A DNA stretch of 64,000 bases, taken from positions 124,001 through 188,000 of the forward strand of contig NZ_VDHJ01000002.1 of the NCBI RefSeq assembly GCF_006334925.1, given 5' to 3'. Position 1 is the stretch's first letter, and the number at the start of each line of letters is the position of its first letter. Below, piece by piece: positions 26,482 to 37,405 of this stretch. Below the pieces are notes generated by a model that saw only the letters and a program-made list of their open reading frames with translations, made no database searches and had not been told where the DNA came from. Position numbers and translations under genes: made by a program. This DNA is from Corynebacterium tapiri. Its GTDB lineage: Bacteria > Actinomycetota > Actinomycetes > Mycobacteriales > Mycobacteriaceae.

Positions 26482-28350
26482 GTGGCAGCCTCCGCAGAAA
26501 CCACGCCCGACCCCACGGCGCCGGCGCATCGAGCCCAGCGTCTTACCGGTGCCCAAGCCATCGTGCGTTCGCTTGAGCTCCTCGGAACCGACATTGTGTT
26601 CGGTCTGCCGGGGGGTGCGGTACTTCCGCTTTACGACGCCCTTCATGCATCTACTGATCTGCGGCACGTACTGGTTCGCCACGAACAAGGCGCTGGACAT
26701 GCAGCCGAGGGCTATGCCTGGGCCACCGGACGAGTGGGCGTGTGTGTGGCTACCTCGGGCCCAGGAGCTACCAACTTGGTCACAGCTCTGGCCGACGCCG
26801 CCCTGGATTCTGTTCCCATCGTGGCGATCACCGGCCAGGTTGGATCCTCATTGCTTGGTACGGACGCGTTCCAGGAGGCTGATATCCGCGGTGTGACCAT
26901 GCCGATCACCAAGCACAACTTCATGGTGACGCGACCGGAGGAGGTTCCCTCCGCAATCGCGGCGGCCTTCCACCTGGCGTCCACGGGCCGGCCGGGGCCG
27001 GTGCTTGTGGACATCCCGAAGGACGTGCAGAACGCCGAGTTCGACTTCGAGTGGCCGCCGGTCGTTGACCTCCCCGGTTACAAGCCGGTGACCACCCCGC
27101 ACAACCGGCAGATTGCGCAAGCCGTCAAGCTCATCAGCCAGGCCGAGCGCCCGGTGCTCTACATCGGCGGAGGAGTGCTCAAGGCAAATGCGGCTGCCGA
27201 GCTGAAGGCTTTCGCGGAGTTTGCCAACATCCCGGTGGTCACCACTCTGATGGCGCTGGGCGTTTACCCGGAGTCGCATCCGCTTCACATGGGCATGCCG
27301 GGTATGCACGGCACGGTTCCAGCGGTCGGTGCACTGCAAAAGTCGGACCTGGTGATCGCGATTGGTGCGCGTTTTGACGACCGCGTTACCGGCGACGTGG
27401 ATAGCTTCGCGCCGCTGGCCAAGGTCATTCACGCTGACGTCGATCCTGCCGAAATCGGCAAGATTCGGGCGGCAGATGTGCCCATCGTGGGCGATGCCCG
27501 TGAGGTCTTGCAGGCTTTGCTGCCGGCTTACAAGTCCGCAACCAGCACGGATGTGGAGCCGAGTCAGCGTCACGGTGAGTGGCTGAACACCCTGAACAAG
27601 CTGCGCGAGCGCTTCCCACGAGGCTATGAGGACACCGATGACGGCAAGCTGTCTCCGCAGTTTGTCATTGAAACGCTCTCCCAGGTGGTCGGGCCGGAGG
27701 CCATCTATGTTGCTGGCGTGGGCCAGCACCAAATGTGGTCGGCGCAATTCCTGGACTTTGAGCGCCCCCGCTCCTGGATCAATTCGGGCGGCCTGGGCAC
27801 CATGGGCTTTGCCGTTCCCGCTGCACTCGGCGCTAAGGCAGGAGCACCGGACCGCGAGGTGTGGGCTGTCGACGGCGATGGTTGCTTCCAGATGACTAAC
27901 CAGGAGCTGACCACCTCCGCCGTCGAGGGCATGCCCATCAAGGTTGCGCTGATCAACAACGGAAACCTGGGCATGGTGCGTCAGTGGCAAACGCTGTTCT
28001 ATGACCGCAACTACTCTCACACCAAGCTGCGCGAGCAAACGGAGTACGTGCCGGACTTTGTCAAGCTTGCTGATGCCCTGGGCTGCGAGGCCATCCGAGT
28101 AACTGAGCCAGAGGAAGTCATTCCGGCGATCCAGCGGGCCCGTGAGATCAATGACCGGCCGGTCGTCATCGACTTCATTGTGGGAGAAGACGCCCAGGTG
28201 TGGCCGATGGTGTCTGCGGGCAGTTCCAACTCGGATATCCAATACGCCCTGGGGCTGCGTCCGGACTTCGACGATGAAGAGTCCGCCGCAGAATCGCCTA
28301 ATGAGATCAACGAAGCGGTCGAAGCGCAGTACGAGCAGGAGGAGAACTAA
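26482..28350 (+). CDS. ilvB: Acetolactate synthase large (catalytic) subunit
   Basis: IlvB condenses pyruvate with pyruvate or 2-oxobutyrate using thiamine diphosphate, FAD and Mg2+, the first step of valine, leucine and isoleucine synthesis. The 622-residue protein has the catalytic glutamate region ([24 protein letters not shown]), the FAD domain ([11 protein letters not shown]) and the ThDP motif [34 protein letters not shown]. It ends in an acidic tail of about 25 residues. The GTG start at 26482 has AGAAGGAG ten bases upstream. It follows a leader peptide and attenuator, and ilvN starts three bases after its stop. Confidence 0.97.
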   Translation: MAASAETTPDPTAPAHRAQRLTGAQAIVRSLELLGTDIVFGLPGGAVLPLYDALHASTDLRHVLVRHEQGAGHAAEGYAWATGRVGVCVATSGPGATNLVTALADAALDSVPIVAITGQVGSSLLGTDAFQEADIRGVTMPITKHNFMVTRPEEVPSAIAAAFHLASTGRPGPVLVDIPKDVQNAEFDFEWPPVVDLPGYKPVTTPHNRQIAQAVKLISQAERPVLYIGGGVLKANAAAELKAFAEFANIPVVTTLMALGVYPESHPLHMGMPGMHGTVPAVGALQKSDLVIAIGARFDDRVTGDVDSFAPLAKVIHADVDPAEIGKIRAADVPIVGDAREVLQALLPAYKSATSTDVEPSQRHGEWLNTLNKLRERFPRGYEDTDDGKLSPQFVIETLSQVVGPEAIYVAGVGQHQMWSAQFLDFERPRSWINSGGLGTMGFAVPAALGAKAGAPDREVWAVDGDGCFQMTNQELTTSAVEGMPIKVALINNGNLGMVRQWQTLFYDRNYSHTKLREQTEYVPDFVKLADALGCEAIRVTEPEEVIPAIQRAREINDRPVVIDFIVGEDAQVWPMVSAGSSNSDIQYALGLRPDFDDEESAAESPNEINEAVEAQYEQEEN

Positions 28351-28353
28351 GCC

Positions 28354-28860
28354 ATGGACAAGACTCGCCACACCCTGTCGGTCCAGGTCAAGGACGAAGA
28401 CGGAATCATCTCCCGTGTGACGGCCATGTTCACCCGGCGAGGCTTCAGCATCGTGTCCCTGGTCTCCGCGAAGACGGAGTCGAAGGGGATCGCTCGGCTG
28501 ACGATTGTGGTGGATGCCGACGAGTACTCGATCGAGCAGATCACCAAGCAGCTCAACAAAATCATCCCTGTGCTCAAGGTGGTGCGCTTGGATGAGGAGC
28601 GCTCGATTGCCCGCTCGCTCATGCTGGTGAAGGTCAATGCCTCTAACGCGAATCGTCCGCAAGTTGTGGATGCCGCCAAGCTCTTCCGAGCTCGCGTTAT
28701 CGACGTCGCCCCGGAGTCCGTCATCATCGAGGCAACGGGCACCCCGGCGAAGCTTCGAGCGCTGCTGGACGTTTTGGAGCCCTTCGGCATCCGTGAGTTG
28801 CAACGTTCGGGTGTCATTGCAATGAATCGCGGGCCGAAGAGCACTACCCCTACCCGCTAG
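28354..28860 (+). CDS. ilvN: Acetolactate synthase small (regulatory) subunit
   Basis: IlvN activates the catalytic subunit and mediates valine feedback inhibition. The 168-residue length is normal. An N-terminal ACT domain (about residues 5-80) shows HTLSVQVKDEDGIISRVTAMFTRRGFSIVSLVSAKTE, with the DxxGxxxRV pattern that binds valine in this family. A C-terminal ACT-like domain follows (LMLVKVNASN through GTPAKLRALLDVLEPFGIRELQRSG). It starts three bases after ilvB, so the two are translated from one message. Inverted repeats lie between it and ilvC. Confidence 0.96.
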   Translation: MDKTRHTLSVQVKDEDGIISRVTAMFTRRGFSIVSLVSAKTESKGIARLTIVVDADEYSIEQITKQLNKIIPVLKVVRLDEERSIARSLMLVKVNASNANRPQVVDAAKLFRARVIDVAPESVIIEATGTPAKLRALLDVLEPFGIRELQRSGVIAMNRGPKSTTPTR

Positions 28861-28868
28861 CTCCCAGC

Positions 28869-28910
28869 ATGTGGGACAAAATCAACAAAATGTCTCACAT
28901 AGTGGCCACT
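28869..28910. promoter_or_regulatory. Inverted repeats between ilvN and ilvC
   Basis: ATGTGGGACA (28869-28878) and TGTCTCACAT (28891-28900) form a 9-of-10 inverted repeat with a 12-base spacer. A perfect 10-bp palindrome AGTGGCCACT (28901-28910) follows at once. This lies in the 170-bp gap before ilvC, where C. glutamicum has an additional ilvC promoter. It may be an operator or an RNA hairpin; no T-run follows, so a simple terminator is unlikely. Confidence 0.4.
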
Positions 28911-28982
28911 TTGGTGTCATGCTGTGGCACAATAGATGGCACGGGTTGTTCGGCGTCCGGAATCTAGCCTCCGGGCGGGTAA

Positions 28983-30047
<1,065 letters not shown>

Positions 30048-30069
30048 TTCACTCACCCGCTTCCGGGTG

Positions 30070-30128
30070 GCGCCCTAGTTGGGTGACCACGGCATTTGAT
30101 CCGTGGTTACCTGGCCAGGGCGCTTTTG
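30070..30128 (+). terminator. Terminator after ilvC
   Basis: GCGCCCT (30070-30076) pairs with AGGGCGC (30117-30123), enclosing a second stem GTGACCACGG/CCGTGGTTAC, and is followed by TTTT. It ends the ilvBNC unit and separates it from the DUF262 gene. Confidence 0.75.
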
Positions 30129-30159
30129 TGCGCTTGCGACGTCGGTCAGGGGAGAGCGC

Positions 30160-30165
30160 TAGTAT
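30160..30165 (+). promoter_or_regulatory. -10 element of the DUF262 gene
   Basis: TAGTAT lies six bases before the ATG at 30172. GAGG in the gap could serve as a ribosome-binding site, so leaderless initiation is possible but not certain. Confidence 0.4.
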
Positions 30166-30171
30166 GAGGAC

Positions 30172-31953
30172 ATGGCTTTTACCACGCCCAGTTACTCACT
30201 TTCGGATTTGTTCGCCCGTATTGATCGGGGCGAGTTGCAGTTGCCCGACTTCCAGCGCTCTTTTTCCTGGGAGGTTGACCGGATTCGATCGCTTATTGTG
30301 ACTGTTCTTCGTGGCTATCCGGTTGGTGCGCTGCTCGCGCTCGATACGCGTAATGAGCCGATGCGTTTCCGTCCTCGCCCGCTGGAGGGAGCTCCGGCTA
30401 CTGACCGTCTCCCGGGTCTGTTGCTTCTCGACGGTCAGCAGCGCCTTACCAGCCTCTACCACTGCTTCCAGGGCAACGGGTTGGTCAACACCGTCGATTT
30501 CCGCAACAAGCGAATCACCCGACGCTTCTTTGTCGACGTCCGCAAGGCCGTCGAATCGGATGTCATGCCCGAGGAGGCCGTGTTCTCGGTGGACGAGAAC
30601 GGTGAGGCCACCTCGCACTTCGCACCACAGCAACCGGGACCGCTCCTGACCACGCAGGCCGCAATCGACAGCGGCTGCGTGCCGGTAGACGCGCTGCTCG
30701 GCCAGCGTGGATCCGACGCCCTGTTTGACATGGCAGCCAAGGCCGACGACGAGACTCGTGAGGCAATCAAGCGCTTCCACCACGACGTTATCGCTCCGCT
30801 GGCTGGTTATGACATTCCCATGATCCGGCTGGGCCGCGAAACTGCGCGTGCCGGAATCGGCTCCATCTTTGCCCAAGCGAATGCTGCCGGCCTGCAGATG
30901 GACGTCTTCGAGCTTCTCACCGCGGTGTACGGCACCGAGGATCCGTCATTCTCCCTGGCAGACGAGATTTCCAGCATCCGTCGGCGACTCTCTGAGTATG
31001 CCGTGCTGGACGCCGTCGACCGCACCGCGTTCCTGACTGCATTGAGCCTCTACGTCACCGCATTGCGTGGCGAGCCCGGTGGCCAGCGAGAGGACGTACT
31101 GACGATCTCCCTGGCAGAGTGGCGACAGCACGCTCCGACAATCGAGCGCGGCTTCATCGCAGCTGCCCACTTCCTTACAGACCGGCGTATCTTTACCGGC
31201 CAGCAAGTGCCCTACTCGGCGCAGGTAATCCCCCTGGCAGCCATCTTGGCTTTGGCCTCCTTTGGCGTGGACCAAGAGGCCGAGGATCGCCTCAACCGCT
31301 GGTTCTGGTCTGGCGTGCTCGGTGAGCTGTACGGATCGGCCGCCGTTGCCATTCGTGCCGAGCGTGACGTTGCGCAGGTTACCCAGTGGCTTAATGACGA
31401 GAATGCCCCCTTGCCCAAGACGGTGGCGGACGCCAGCTTCACGGAGTCTCGCCTGCTGTCGGTTGATTCCGACACCGGTGTGTGGCGTGGCATGTTCGCC
31501 CTACTGATGGCACGCGGCGCCAAGGACTGGCGCACCGGTAAGGAGTTCACCCCGGAGACTTACGCCGAACTTGAGCCGTCGTTCGAGCCGATCTTCCCGG
31601 TCCAGTGGTGTGCCCAGCACGGTATCGAGCCGGTGTTGGCGCTTTCGGTGCTCAACCGCACTCCGATGGGCAAGCGCACCGAGGTGGTGCTGAACAACTT
31701 CAACCCGACGCGCTATCTGCCACGCATCCAGTCGAAGTCGATCATGGAAGACGACGAGTTCGACGCTGTTTTGGCTACCCACGAGCTGGATCCAGCCATG
31801 CTCCACGCGTCCAACGCCCAGGCATTCTTCGGGGAGCGTCGAGCCCGCTTGCTGGCCTTGGTGGAAGAAGCCATGGGTCGCCCGGTCATCCGGGATGTCG
31901 ACGTCGCGGATATTCACGGCGGTGATGAAGGGCCGAATGCGTTCGCAGAATAG
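30172..31953 (+). CDS. DUF262 (GmrS/ParB-like) protein without HNH domain
   Basis: A 593-residue soluble protein. The N-terminal DUF262 domain shows the family pattern LPDFQRSFSWE (residues 25-33), the segment LRGYPVGALLALDT, and the nucleotide motif LLDGQQRLTSL (86-95). DUF262 is the NTP-binding part of GmrSD-type restriction enzymes and related defence proteins. The C-terminal half is helical, and I see no DUF1524 His-Asn-His nuclease signature; near the end is NRTPMGKRTEVVLNNFNPTRYLPRI, a segment I associate with DUF262 proteins that lack the nuclease. It stands alone between ilvC and serA. A defence role is possible but unproven. Base composition resembles its neighbours. Confidence 0.72.
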   Translation: MAFTTPSYSLSDLFARIDRGELQLPDFQRSFSWEVDRIRSLIVTVLRGYPVGALLALDTRNEPMRFRPRPLEGAPATDRLPGLLLLDGQQRLTSLYHCFQGNGLVNTVDFRNKRITRRFFVDVRKAVESDVMPEEAVFSVDENGEATSHFAPQQPGPLLTTQAAIDSGCVPVDALLGQRGSDALFDMAAKADDETREAIKRFHHDVIAPLAGYDIPMIRLGRETARAGIGSIFAQANAAGLQMDVFELLTAVYGTEDPSFSLADEISSIRRRLSEYAVLDAVDRTAFLTALSLYVTALRGEPGGQREDVLTISLAEWRQHAPTIERGFIAAAHFLTDRRIFTGQQVPYSAQVIPLAAILALASFGVDQEAEDRLNRWFWSGVLGELYGSAAVAIRAERDVAQVTQWLNDENAPLPKTVADASFTESRLLSVDSDTGVWRGMFALLMARGAKDWRTGKEFTPETYAELEPSFEPIFPVQWCAQHGIEPVLALSVLNRTPMGKRTEVVLNNFNPTRYLPRIQSKSIMEDDEFDAVLATHELDPAMLHASNAQAFFGERRARLLALVEEAMGRPVIRDVDVADIHGGDEGPNAFAE

Positions 31954-32046
31954 GAAGAATTTTCCCATTCTGCGGGCGCAGCCCGCATTTCTATGGTTTG
32001 ATAGGTAGCATTCTTTAACCCCACTTAGGTTAGGAGCAATGCCACC

Positions 32047-33630
32047 ATGACCAAGCCGGTCGTACTCATCGCCGACAAACTAGCCGAGTCCACCGTCGAA
32101 GCGCTGGGCTCGGAGGTAGAAATTCGCTGGGTCGACGGACCAAACCGCGCTGAGCTTCTTCCCGCGCTCGCGGACGCTGACGCAGTGTTGGTCAGGTCCG
32201 CCACCACCATCGATGCCGAAGCTCTCGCCGCCGCCCCGCGTCTCAAGATCGTTGGACGAGCAGGCGTGGGCCTTGACAACGTAGACGTCGCGACCGCGAC
32301 TGAGCGCGGCGTCATGGTCGTAAACGCTCCGACCTCCAACATCCACTCCGCATGTGAACACGCCATCGCGCTGCTCCTAGCTACGGCCCGCCAGATTCCG
32401 GCTGCGGATGCCACGCTGCGTGCCGGGGAGTGGAAGCGTTCTGCGTTTAAGGGCGTCGAAATCTACGGCAAGACCATCGGCATCGTCGGATTCGGCCACA
32501 TTGGCCAGCTCTTTGCTCAGCGTCTCGCCGCCTTTGACGCCAAAGTCGTGGCATTTGACCCCTACGCCAACCCGGCTCGAGCCGCCCAGTTGGGTGTCGA
32601 GCTCCTGGAGCTTGAAGAGCTCATGGCACGTGCCGACTTTGTCACGATCCACCTGCCCAAGACGCCCGAAACAGCGGGAATGTTCTCGCGGGAGCTTCTG
32701 GCTAAGGCCAAGCCTGGTCAGATCATCGTCAATGCTGCGCGCGGAGGGCTGGTGGATGAAGAGGCGCTGGCCGAAGCCATCCGAGACGGCCACATTCGTG
32801 GTGCAGGATTCGATGTGTACGCCACTGAACCGTGCACGGATTCGCCTCTTTTCCAGCTCGATGAGGTCGTCGTCACGCCCCACCTCGGAGCCTCCACGGT
32901 CGAGGCACAGGATCGAGCGGGTACTGATGTGGCTCATTCGGTGCTGAAGGCCCTGCGCGGCGAGTTCGTTGCCGACGCCGTCAATGTCGCAGGTGGTCAC
33001 GTGGGGGAGGAGGTCGCCCTGTGGCTGGACCTGGCACGCAAGCTCGGTCTGATCGCGTCTTCGCTTCTCGACGCCGCCCCGGTAGCCCTCGACGTTGTCG
33101 CTCGCGGAGAGCTTTCCAATGATCAGGTGGAAGCCCTCGGGCTTTCGGCACTGCGTGGTCTGTTTACTGGCATAACCTCCGATCCGGTGACGTTTGTCAA
33201 TGCCCCGCAGATTGCTGAAGACCGCGGGGTCAACTTCACCGTGAACACCCAGAGCGAGTCGGTGTCCCACCGCTCGGCATTGGAGGTGCACGCAGTTTCT
33301 TCCACCGGGACGCGCGTCAGCGTGACAGGCGCGCTGACTGGTTTGGATCACGTGGAAAAGATTGTGCGCATCAATGGACGCGGCCTCGATCTGCGGGCTA
33401 CCGGCCCCAACGTATTCCTGCGTTATGAGGACACCCCAGGTGCGCTGGGTAAGGCGGGCTCCATTATCGGCGAGCAGGGCATCAACATTGAGGCCGCAGC
33501 GCTGAGCCAGACCGCCGACGGTAAGGGCGCAGTGCTCATCTTGCGCACCGAGCGCGAGCTTCCGCATGAGCTGGTAGAGGAGCTGGCGCAGCAGCTCGAG
33601 GCTCAAGCGTTCCAGCTCGACCTGTCCTAA
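32047..33630 (+). CDS. serA: D-3-phosphoglycerate dehydrogenase
   Basis: SerA oxidises 3-phosphoglycerate to 3-phosphohydroxypyruvate, the first step of serine synthesis. The 527-residue length marks the long actinobacterial type. The catalytic domain contains GRAGVGLDNVDVATATERGV and the NAD motif VGFGHIGQLFAQRLAAF, and the catalytic His lies in TPHLGASTVEAQ. The C-terminal half adds an allosteric substrate-binding domain (about residues 320-450) and an ACT domain (FLRYEDTPGALGKAGSIIGEQGINI) that senses serine. The ATG is preceded by TTAGGAG. A terminator follows. Confidence 0.96.
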   Translation: MTKPVVLIADKLAESTVEALGSEVEIRWVDGPNRAELLPALADADAVLVRSATTIDAEALAAAPRLKIVGRAGVGLDNVDVATATERGVMVVNAPTSNIHSACEHAIALLLATARQIPAADATLRAGEWKRSAFKGVEIYGKTIGIVGFGHIGQLFAQRLAAFDAKVVAFDPYANPARAAQLGVELLELEELMARADFVTIHLPKTPETAGMFSRELLAKAKPGQIIVNAARGGLVDEEALAEAIRDGHIRGAGFDVYATEPCTDSPLFQLDEVVVTPHLGASTVEAQDRAGTDVAHSVLKALRGEFVADAVNVAGGHVGEEVALWLDLARKLGLIASSLLDAAPVALDVVARGELSNDQVEALGLSALRGLFTGITSDPVTFVNAPQIAEDRGVNFTVNTQSESVSHRSALEVHAVSSTGTRVSVTGALTGLDHVEKIVRINGRGLDLRATGPNVFLRYEDTPGALGKAGSIIGEQGINIEAAALSQTADGKGAVLILRTERELPHELVEELAQQLEAQAFQLDLS

Positions 33631-33647
33631 AAACCTTGTCGCAAGGG

Positions 33648-33695
33648 CGGCCTGTTTTCCCGGGAAGAAATTCTGCGGTGAACGGGCCGTTTTTG
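33648..33695 (+). terminator. Terminator after serA
   Basis: CGGCCTGTT (33648-33656) pairs with AACGGGCCG (33681-33689; one G-T pair) and is followed by TTTTTG. Confidence 0.75.
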
Positions 33696-33793
33696 TTGCG
33701 TTTGCCTCACGCAGGGGTGTGGTGTGACTTAAAATAAATATGTTTTGTCAAGTGTCCCTCCAAGGTGAGAACTGCGAGTAGGCGGAGGAAGCC

Positions 33794-36058
33794 ATGAGTA
33801 CGGCGTTACATAAGCAGCGAGAAGACGATCTCGTGTACAACACCGTGGAAGGGAGGGACCATCCGGTAGCGGTGGCGTCGTCGATACGCATTGGCGGGGG
33901 CGAAAAAATCGTCATCGCTGTGGCGGCAATTTTGGCGGCCGTGGGATGGGCATCCATTGCCCTGGCGCGTGGAGAAGCCATCAACTCGGTCTGGCTGGTT
34001 CTTGCCGCCTGCGGTTCCTACGTCATCGGCTACTCGCTGTACGCGCGCTTGATCCAGTACAAGGTGGTCAAGCCGCGCAACGACCGCGCCACCCCGGCCG
34101 AATACATCAACGACGGTAAGGACTTTGTTCCTACTGATCGACGTGTGCTGTTCGGTCACCACTTTGCAGCCATTGCTGGTGCCGGACCGCTGGTGGGCCC
34201 GGTTATGGCGGCACAGATGGGGTACTTACCCGGCACGCTGTGGATCGTCCTCGGCGTGATCTTTGCCGGCGCGGTGCAGGACTACCTGGTGTTGTGGGTG
34301 TCTACGCGCCGCCGGGGTCGCTCGCTCGGCCAAATGATTCGCGATGAGGTGGGCCGTGTAGGCGGTGCCGCCGGCATTATCGCGACGATGGCCATCATGA
34401 TCATCATCATCGCGGTGCTCGCGCTTGTTGTGGTCAACGCGCTGGCGGAGAGCCCGTGGGGAGTCTTCTCCATCTCTATGACCATCCCGATCGCCATGTT
34501 CATGGGCTTGTACCTGCGCTATGTGCGCCCGGGTCGCGTGTCCGAAGTCTCGATCATCGGCGTTGTGCTGCTGCTCCTGGCCATCATCTCCGGCGGCTGG
34601 GTCGCGGAAACTGAGTGGGGTGCGGCCGCCTTCACGCTGTCCAAGGAGACTTTGGCCGCCGCGGTGATCATCTACGGTGTGGTTGCTGCCATCCTGCCGG
34701 TGTGGCTCTTGCTCGCCCCGCGCGATTACCTCTCCACCTTTATGAAGGTTGGCGTGATCGCCTTGCTGGCAGTTGCTCTGCTGATTGACCGGCCCGAAGT
34801 GCACATGCCGGCCTTAACAACCTTTGCACACACTGGAGATGGGCCGGTCTTTGCTGGTGGATTGTTTCCCTTCCTGTTCATCACCATCGCTTGTGGTGCA
34901 CTCTCTGGTTTCCACGCGCTGATCTCCTCGGGTACTACGCCCAAGCTGCTGGAGAAGGAAACTCACATGCGGGCCATCGGCTACGGCGGCATGCTTATGG
35001 AGTCTTTCGTGGCCATCATGGCTCTGGTGACGGCGGTGATCATTGATCGTCACATGTACTTCGCCATGAACTCTCCTGCCACGCTGACGGGTGGAAACCC
35101 TCAAGGTGCAGCAGAATTCGTCAGCTCGCTGGCGATCCCGGGCGAGCCGATGACGGCTCAGCAGCTTGAGCAGGCCGCAGAGTCGGTCGGAGAGCACACC
35201 ATCGTTTCGCGTACGGGTGGTGCCCCGACCTTCGCGTTTGGCATGAGTCAGATTCTCACCAGCATCACGCGCAACCCGGGGCTGCAGGCGTTCTGGTACC
35301 ACTTCGCCATCATGTTTGAGGCGCTGTTCATCCTGACCGCAGTGGATGCCGGCACGCGCGTGGCACGCTTCATGATGACCGATTCTCTGTCGAACATCCC
35401 GGGTCTGAAGAAGTTCGGTGATCCTACCTGGAAGCTGGGCACCTGGATCGCCACTCTCGCTGTCTGCGCGCTCTGGGGTGCCATCCTGGTCATGGGTGCC
35501 ACCGACCCGCTCGGCGGCATTAACGTGCTGTTCCCGCTCTTCGGCATCGCCAACCAGCTCCTGGCTGCCATGGCCCTGGCTTTGGTATTGGTCGTTGTAG
35601 TAAAGAAGGGGCTGTACGCCTGGGCTTGGGTCCCGGGAGTGCCTCTGGCCTGGGACTTCATCGTCACAATGACCGCCTCGTGGCAGAAGATCTTTAGCTC
35701 GAATCCGAAGATCGGTTACTGGGCCCAGCACGCTCGTTTCAAGGAGGCTGCCCAGCAGGGGTTGACGGAGTTCGGCACCGCGAAGTCTCCGGAGGCGATC
35801 GACGCGGTCGTGCGCAACACGTTTATCCAGGGAACGCTATCGGTTGTCTTTGCTGCCCTCGTGCTCGTAGTGGTCGGAGCTGCTGTGGTGACCTGTGTGC
35901 GGGCAGTGCGCGATCGCTCGGCCGGAATCGCCCCGCACAGCTCGGAGGAGCCAGATCACCCATCGACGCTCTTCCTTCCGGCAAACATGATTGCCACGAA
36001 GCGGGAGAAAGAGGTCATGCGGGAGCTGGAACACTCCGGTGCGGGTGAGAGGCATTGA
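33794..36058 (+). CDS. cstA: Carbon starvation protein A, probable pyruvate/peptide transporter
   Basis: A 754-residue membrane protein with about eighteen helices. CstA family landmarks include FGHHFAAIAGAGPLVGPVMAAQMGYLPGTLWI near residue 120, FLFITIACGALSGFHALISSGTTPK, and DAGTRVARFMMTD in the C-terminal half. Members import pyruvate or peptides; which one applies here is not visible. GGAGG precedes the ATG. The next gene overlaps the stop by four bases (ATGA) and encodes the small YbdD partner, the usual arrangement. A TGTGA half-site lies about 65 bases upstream, too weak to call a cAMP-receptor (GlxR) operator. Confidence 0.93.
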   Translation: MSTALHKQREDDLVYNTVEGRDHPVAVASSIRIGGGEKIVIAVAAILAAVGWASIALARGEAINSVWLVLAACGSYVIGYSLYARLIQYKVVKPRNDRATPAEYINDGKDFVPTDRRVLFGHHFAAIAGAGPLVGPVMAAQMGYLPGTLWIVLGVIFAGAVQDYLVLWVSTRRRGRSLGQMIRDEVGRVGGAAGIIATMAIMIIIIAVLALVVVNALAESPWGVFSISMTIPIAMFMGLYLRYVRPGRVSEVSIIGVVLLLLAIISGGWVAETEWGAAAFTLSKETLAAAVIIYGVVAAILPVWLLLAPRDYLSTFMKVGVIALLAVALLIDRPEVHMPALTTFAHTGDGPVFAGGLFPFLFITIACGALSGFHALISSGTTPKLLEKETHMRAIGYGGMLMESFVAIMALVTAVIIDRHMYFAMNSPATLTGGNPQGAAEFVSSLAIPGEPMTAQQLEQAAESVGEHTIVSRTGGAPTFAFGMSQILTSITRNPGLQAFWYHFAIMFEALFILTAVDAGTRVARFMMTDSLSNIPGLKKFGDPTWKLGTWIATLAVCALWGAILVMGATDPLGGINVLFPLFGIANQLLAAMALALVLVVVVKKGLYAWAWVPGVPLAWDFIVTMTASWQKIFSSNPKIGYWAQHARFKEAAQQGLTEFGTAKSPEAIDAVVRNTFIQGTLSVVFAALVLVVVGAAVVTCVRAVRDRSAGIAPHSSEEPDHPSTLFLPANMIATKREKEVMRELEHSGAGERH

Positions 36059-36240
36059 TGCTGCGGGCCATCAAGAGCGTGCGCTGGTACGTGGGTGAGC
36101 TGATGGGGGATCACGACTATCGCAAGTACGTGGCTCATCAGCGCTCGCACCACCCTGACCACCCGGTCTTGAGCGAACGGGAGTACTGGAAGCGCCGTTA
36201 TGCGGAGCAGGATGCCAACCCGGGGGCTCGCTGCTGCTAG
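36055..36240 (+). CDS. YbdD/YjiX-family small protein
   Basis: A 61-residue protein with GDHDYRKYVAHQRSHHPDHP followed by SEREYWKRRYAEQ, the complete YbdD/YjiX (DUF466) pattern. It is rich in His and ends in two Cys. Members almost always follow cstA or btsT, and YbdD is reported to be needed for pyruvate uptake through CstA in E. coli. Here the ATG overlaps the cstA stop (ATGA), so translation is coupled. leuB begins about 50 bases later. Confidence 0.9.
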   Translation: MMLRAIKSVRWYVGELMGDHDYRKYVAHQRSHHPDHPVLSEREYWKRRYAEQDANPGARCC

Positions 36241-36292
36241 GGCTGCTACACTGGGCCGAAAGTTCACCTAGTGAGAAAAGGAATCCCACATA

Positions 36293-37315
36293 ATGAAACT
36301 CGCTGTGATCGCCGGGGACGGCATCGGCCCAGAAGTTACTGCAGAGGCACTCAAGGTTCTCCGCGCGGTGCGTGACGACGTGGAAGTAACCGAGTTTCAG
36401 TTGGGGGCCCAGCGTTACCTGGAGACCGGCGATACCCTCACGGATGATGACCTCGACGATCTGCGCAAGCACGACGCCATTCTCCTGGGGGCAATCGGGG
36501 CGCCAGGCAAGGTTCCGCCCGGCATCCTGGAGCGTGAACTGCTGCTGAAGCTGCGCTTTGAGCTTGATCATCACGTGAACCTGCGGCCGGCCAAGCTGTA
36601 CCCCTCGGCAACATCACCGTTGGCCAATCCGGGGAAGATCGACTTTGTCGTTGTACGCGAGGGAACCGAGGGGCTGTACTGCGGTAACGGTGGCTCACTG
36701 CGCAAGAACACTCCGCACGAGGTCGCTTCCGAGGTTTCGCAGAACACCCGGTACGGCGTGGAGCGGGTGGTGCGCGATGCTTTCGAACGCGCCCGCGGAC
36801 GGCGTAAGCACCTGACCTTGGTGCATAAGACCAACGTTCTGGTCAATGCCGGTGACCTGTGGCAGCGCACCGTCAACGAGGTCTCCGCCGAATACCCGGA
36901 CGTGGCGGTGGAGTACAACCACATCGACGCGGCCACCATTTACATGGTCACGGACCCACAGCGATACGACGTTATCGTTACCGACAACCTCTTCGGTGAC
37001 ATTCTCACTGATCTCGCCGGAGCAGTAACGGGTGGCATCGGCTTGGCCGCAAGCGGAAACATCGATGCCACGGGCGCAAACCCGTCGATGTTCGAGCCCG
37101 TTCACGGATCGGCCCCCGACATCGCTGGCCAGGGGATCGCTGATCCCACCGCGGCAATCCTGTCCGTGGCTCTTCTCTTGCGTCACCTGGGCGATGAGGA
37201 CGCAGCGCAGCGTATCGAGCAGGCGGTTGCACAGGACGTGAGCGCGCGCGGTGAGCAGAAGGCATCTACTTCCGAAATTGGAGACCGCCTCGCACAAGCC
37301 CTGCGCGGTGCGTAG
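36293..37315 (+). CDS. leuB: 3-isopropylmalate dehydrogenase
   Basis: LeuB oxidatively decarboxylates 3-isopropylmalate with NAD+ in leucine synthesis. The 340-residue protein opens with [14 protein letters not shown], has the family arginine region ([21 protein letters not shown]), the catalytic Tyr-Gly-Val-Glu segment ([14 protein letters not shown]), and the metal/substrate motif [45 protein letters not shown] completes the NAD site. GAGAAAAGGA precedes the ATG. In C. glutamicum leuB is repressed by LtbR, whose orthologue lies at 54.8 kb. The upstream region contains TCCCACAT, also found in inverted form before ilvC. Confidence 0.96.
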   Translation: MKLAVIAGDGIGPEVTAEALKVLRAVRDDVEVTEFQLGAQRYLETGDTLTDDDLDDLRKHDAILLGAIGAPGKVPPGILERELLLKLRFELDHHVNLRPAKLYPSATSPLANPGKIDFVVVREGTEGLYCGNGGSLRKNTPHEVASEVSQNTRYGVERVVRDAFERARGRRKHLTLVHKTNVLVNAGDLWQRTVNEVSAEYPDVAVEYNHIDAATIYMVTDPQRYDVIVTDNLFGDILTDLAGAVTGGIGLAASGNIDATGANPSMFEPVHGSAPDIAGQGIADPTAAILSVALLLRHLGDEDAAQRIEQAVAQDVSARGEQKASTSEIGDRLAQALRGA

Positions 37316-37345
37316 GTAGACTCAACAGCGACGCAGAAACGCGTA

Positions 37346-37373
37346 GGGTGGTGCCCATCTGGTGGCACTACCC
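37346..37373. terminator. Hairpin after leuB
   Basis: GGGTGGTGCC (37346-37355) pairs with GGCACTACCC (37364-37373) at nine of ten positions around an 8-base loop. There is no T-run, so it is at best a weak terminator; it lies directly before the lipoprotein promoter (TATGTATAG near 37383). Confidence 0.4.
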
Positions 37374-37405
37374 TTGGAGATTATGTATAGAAAGCTGAGT
37401 GCCGC

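Noticed and set aside
26848..28803. 651-codon open frame antisense to ilvB and ilvN
   Set aside because: Lies opposite two conserved genes and its composition is that of a reverse shadow; no plausible start signal.
32022..32046. TTAGGTTAG half of a DtxR-like iron box before serA
   Set aside because: Only one half matches; the other half is absent and the sequence also contains the serA ribosome-binding site.
33715..33745. TGTGA half-site before cstA as a GlxR/CRP operator
   Set aside because: The expected TCACA half at the right spacing is missing.
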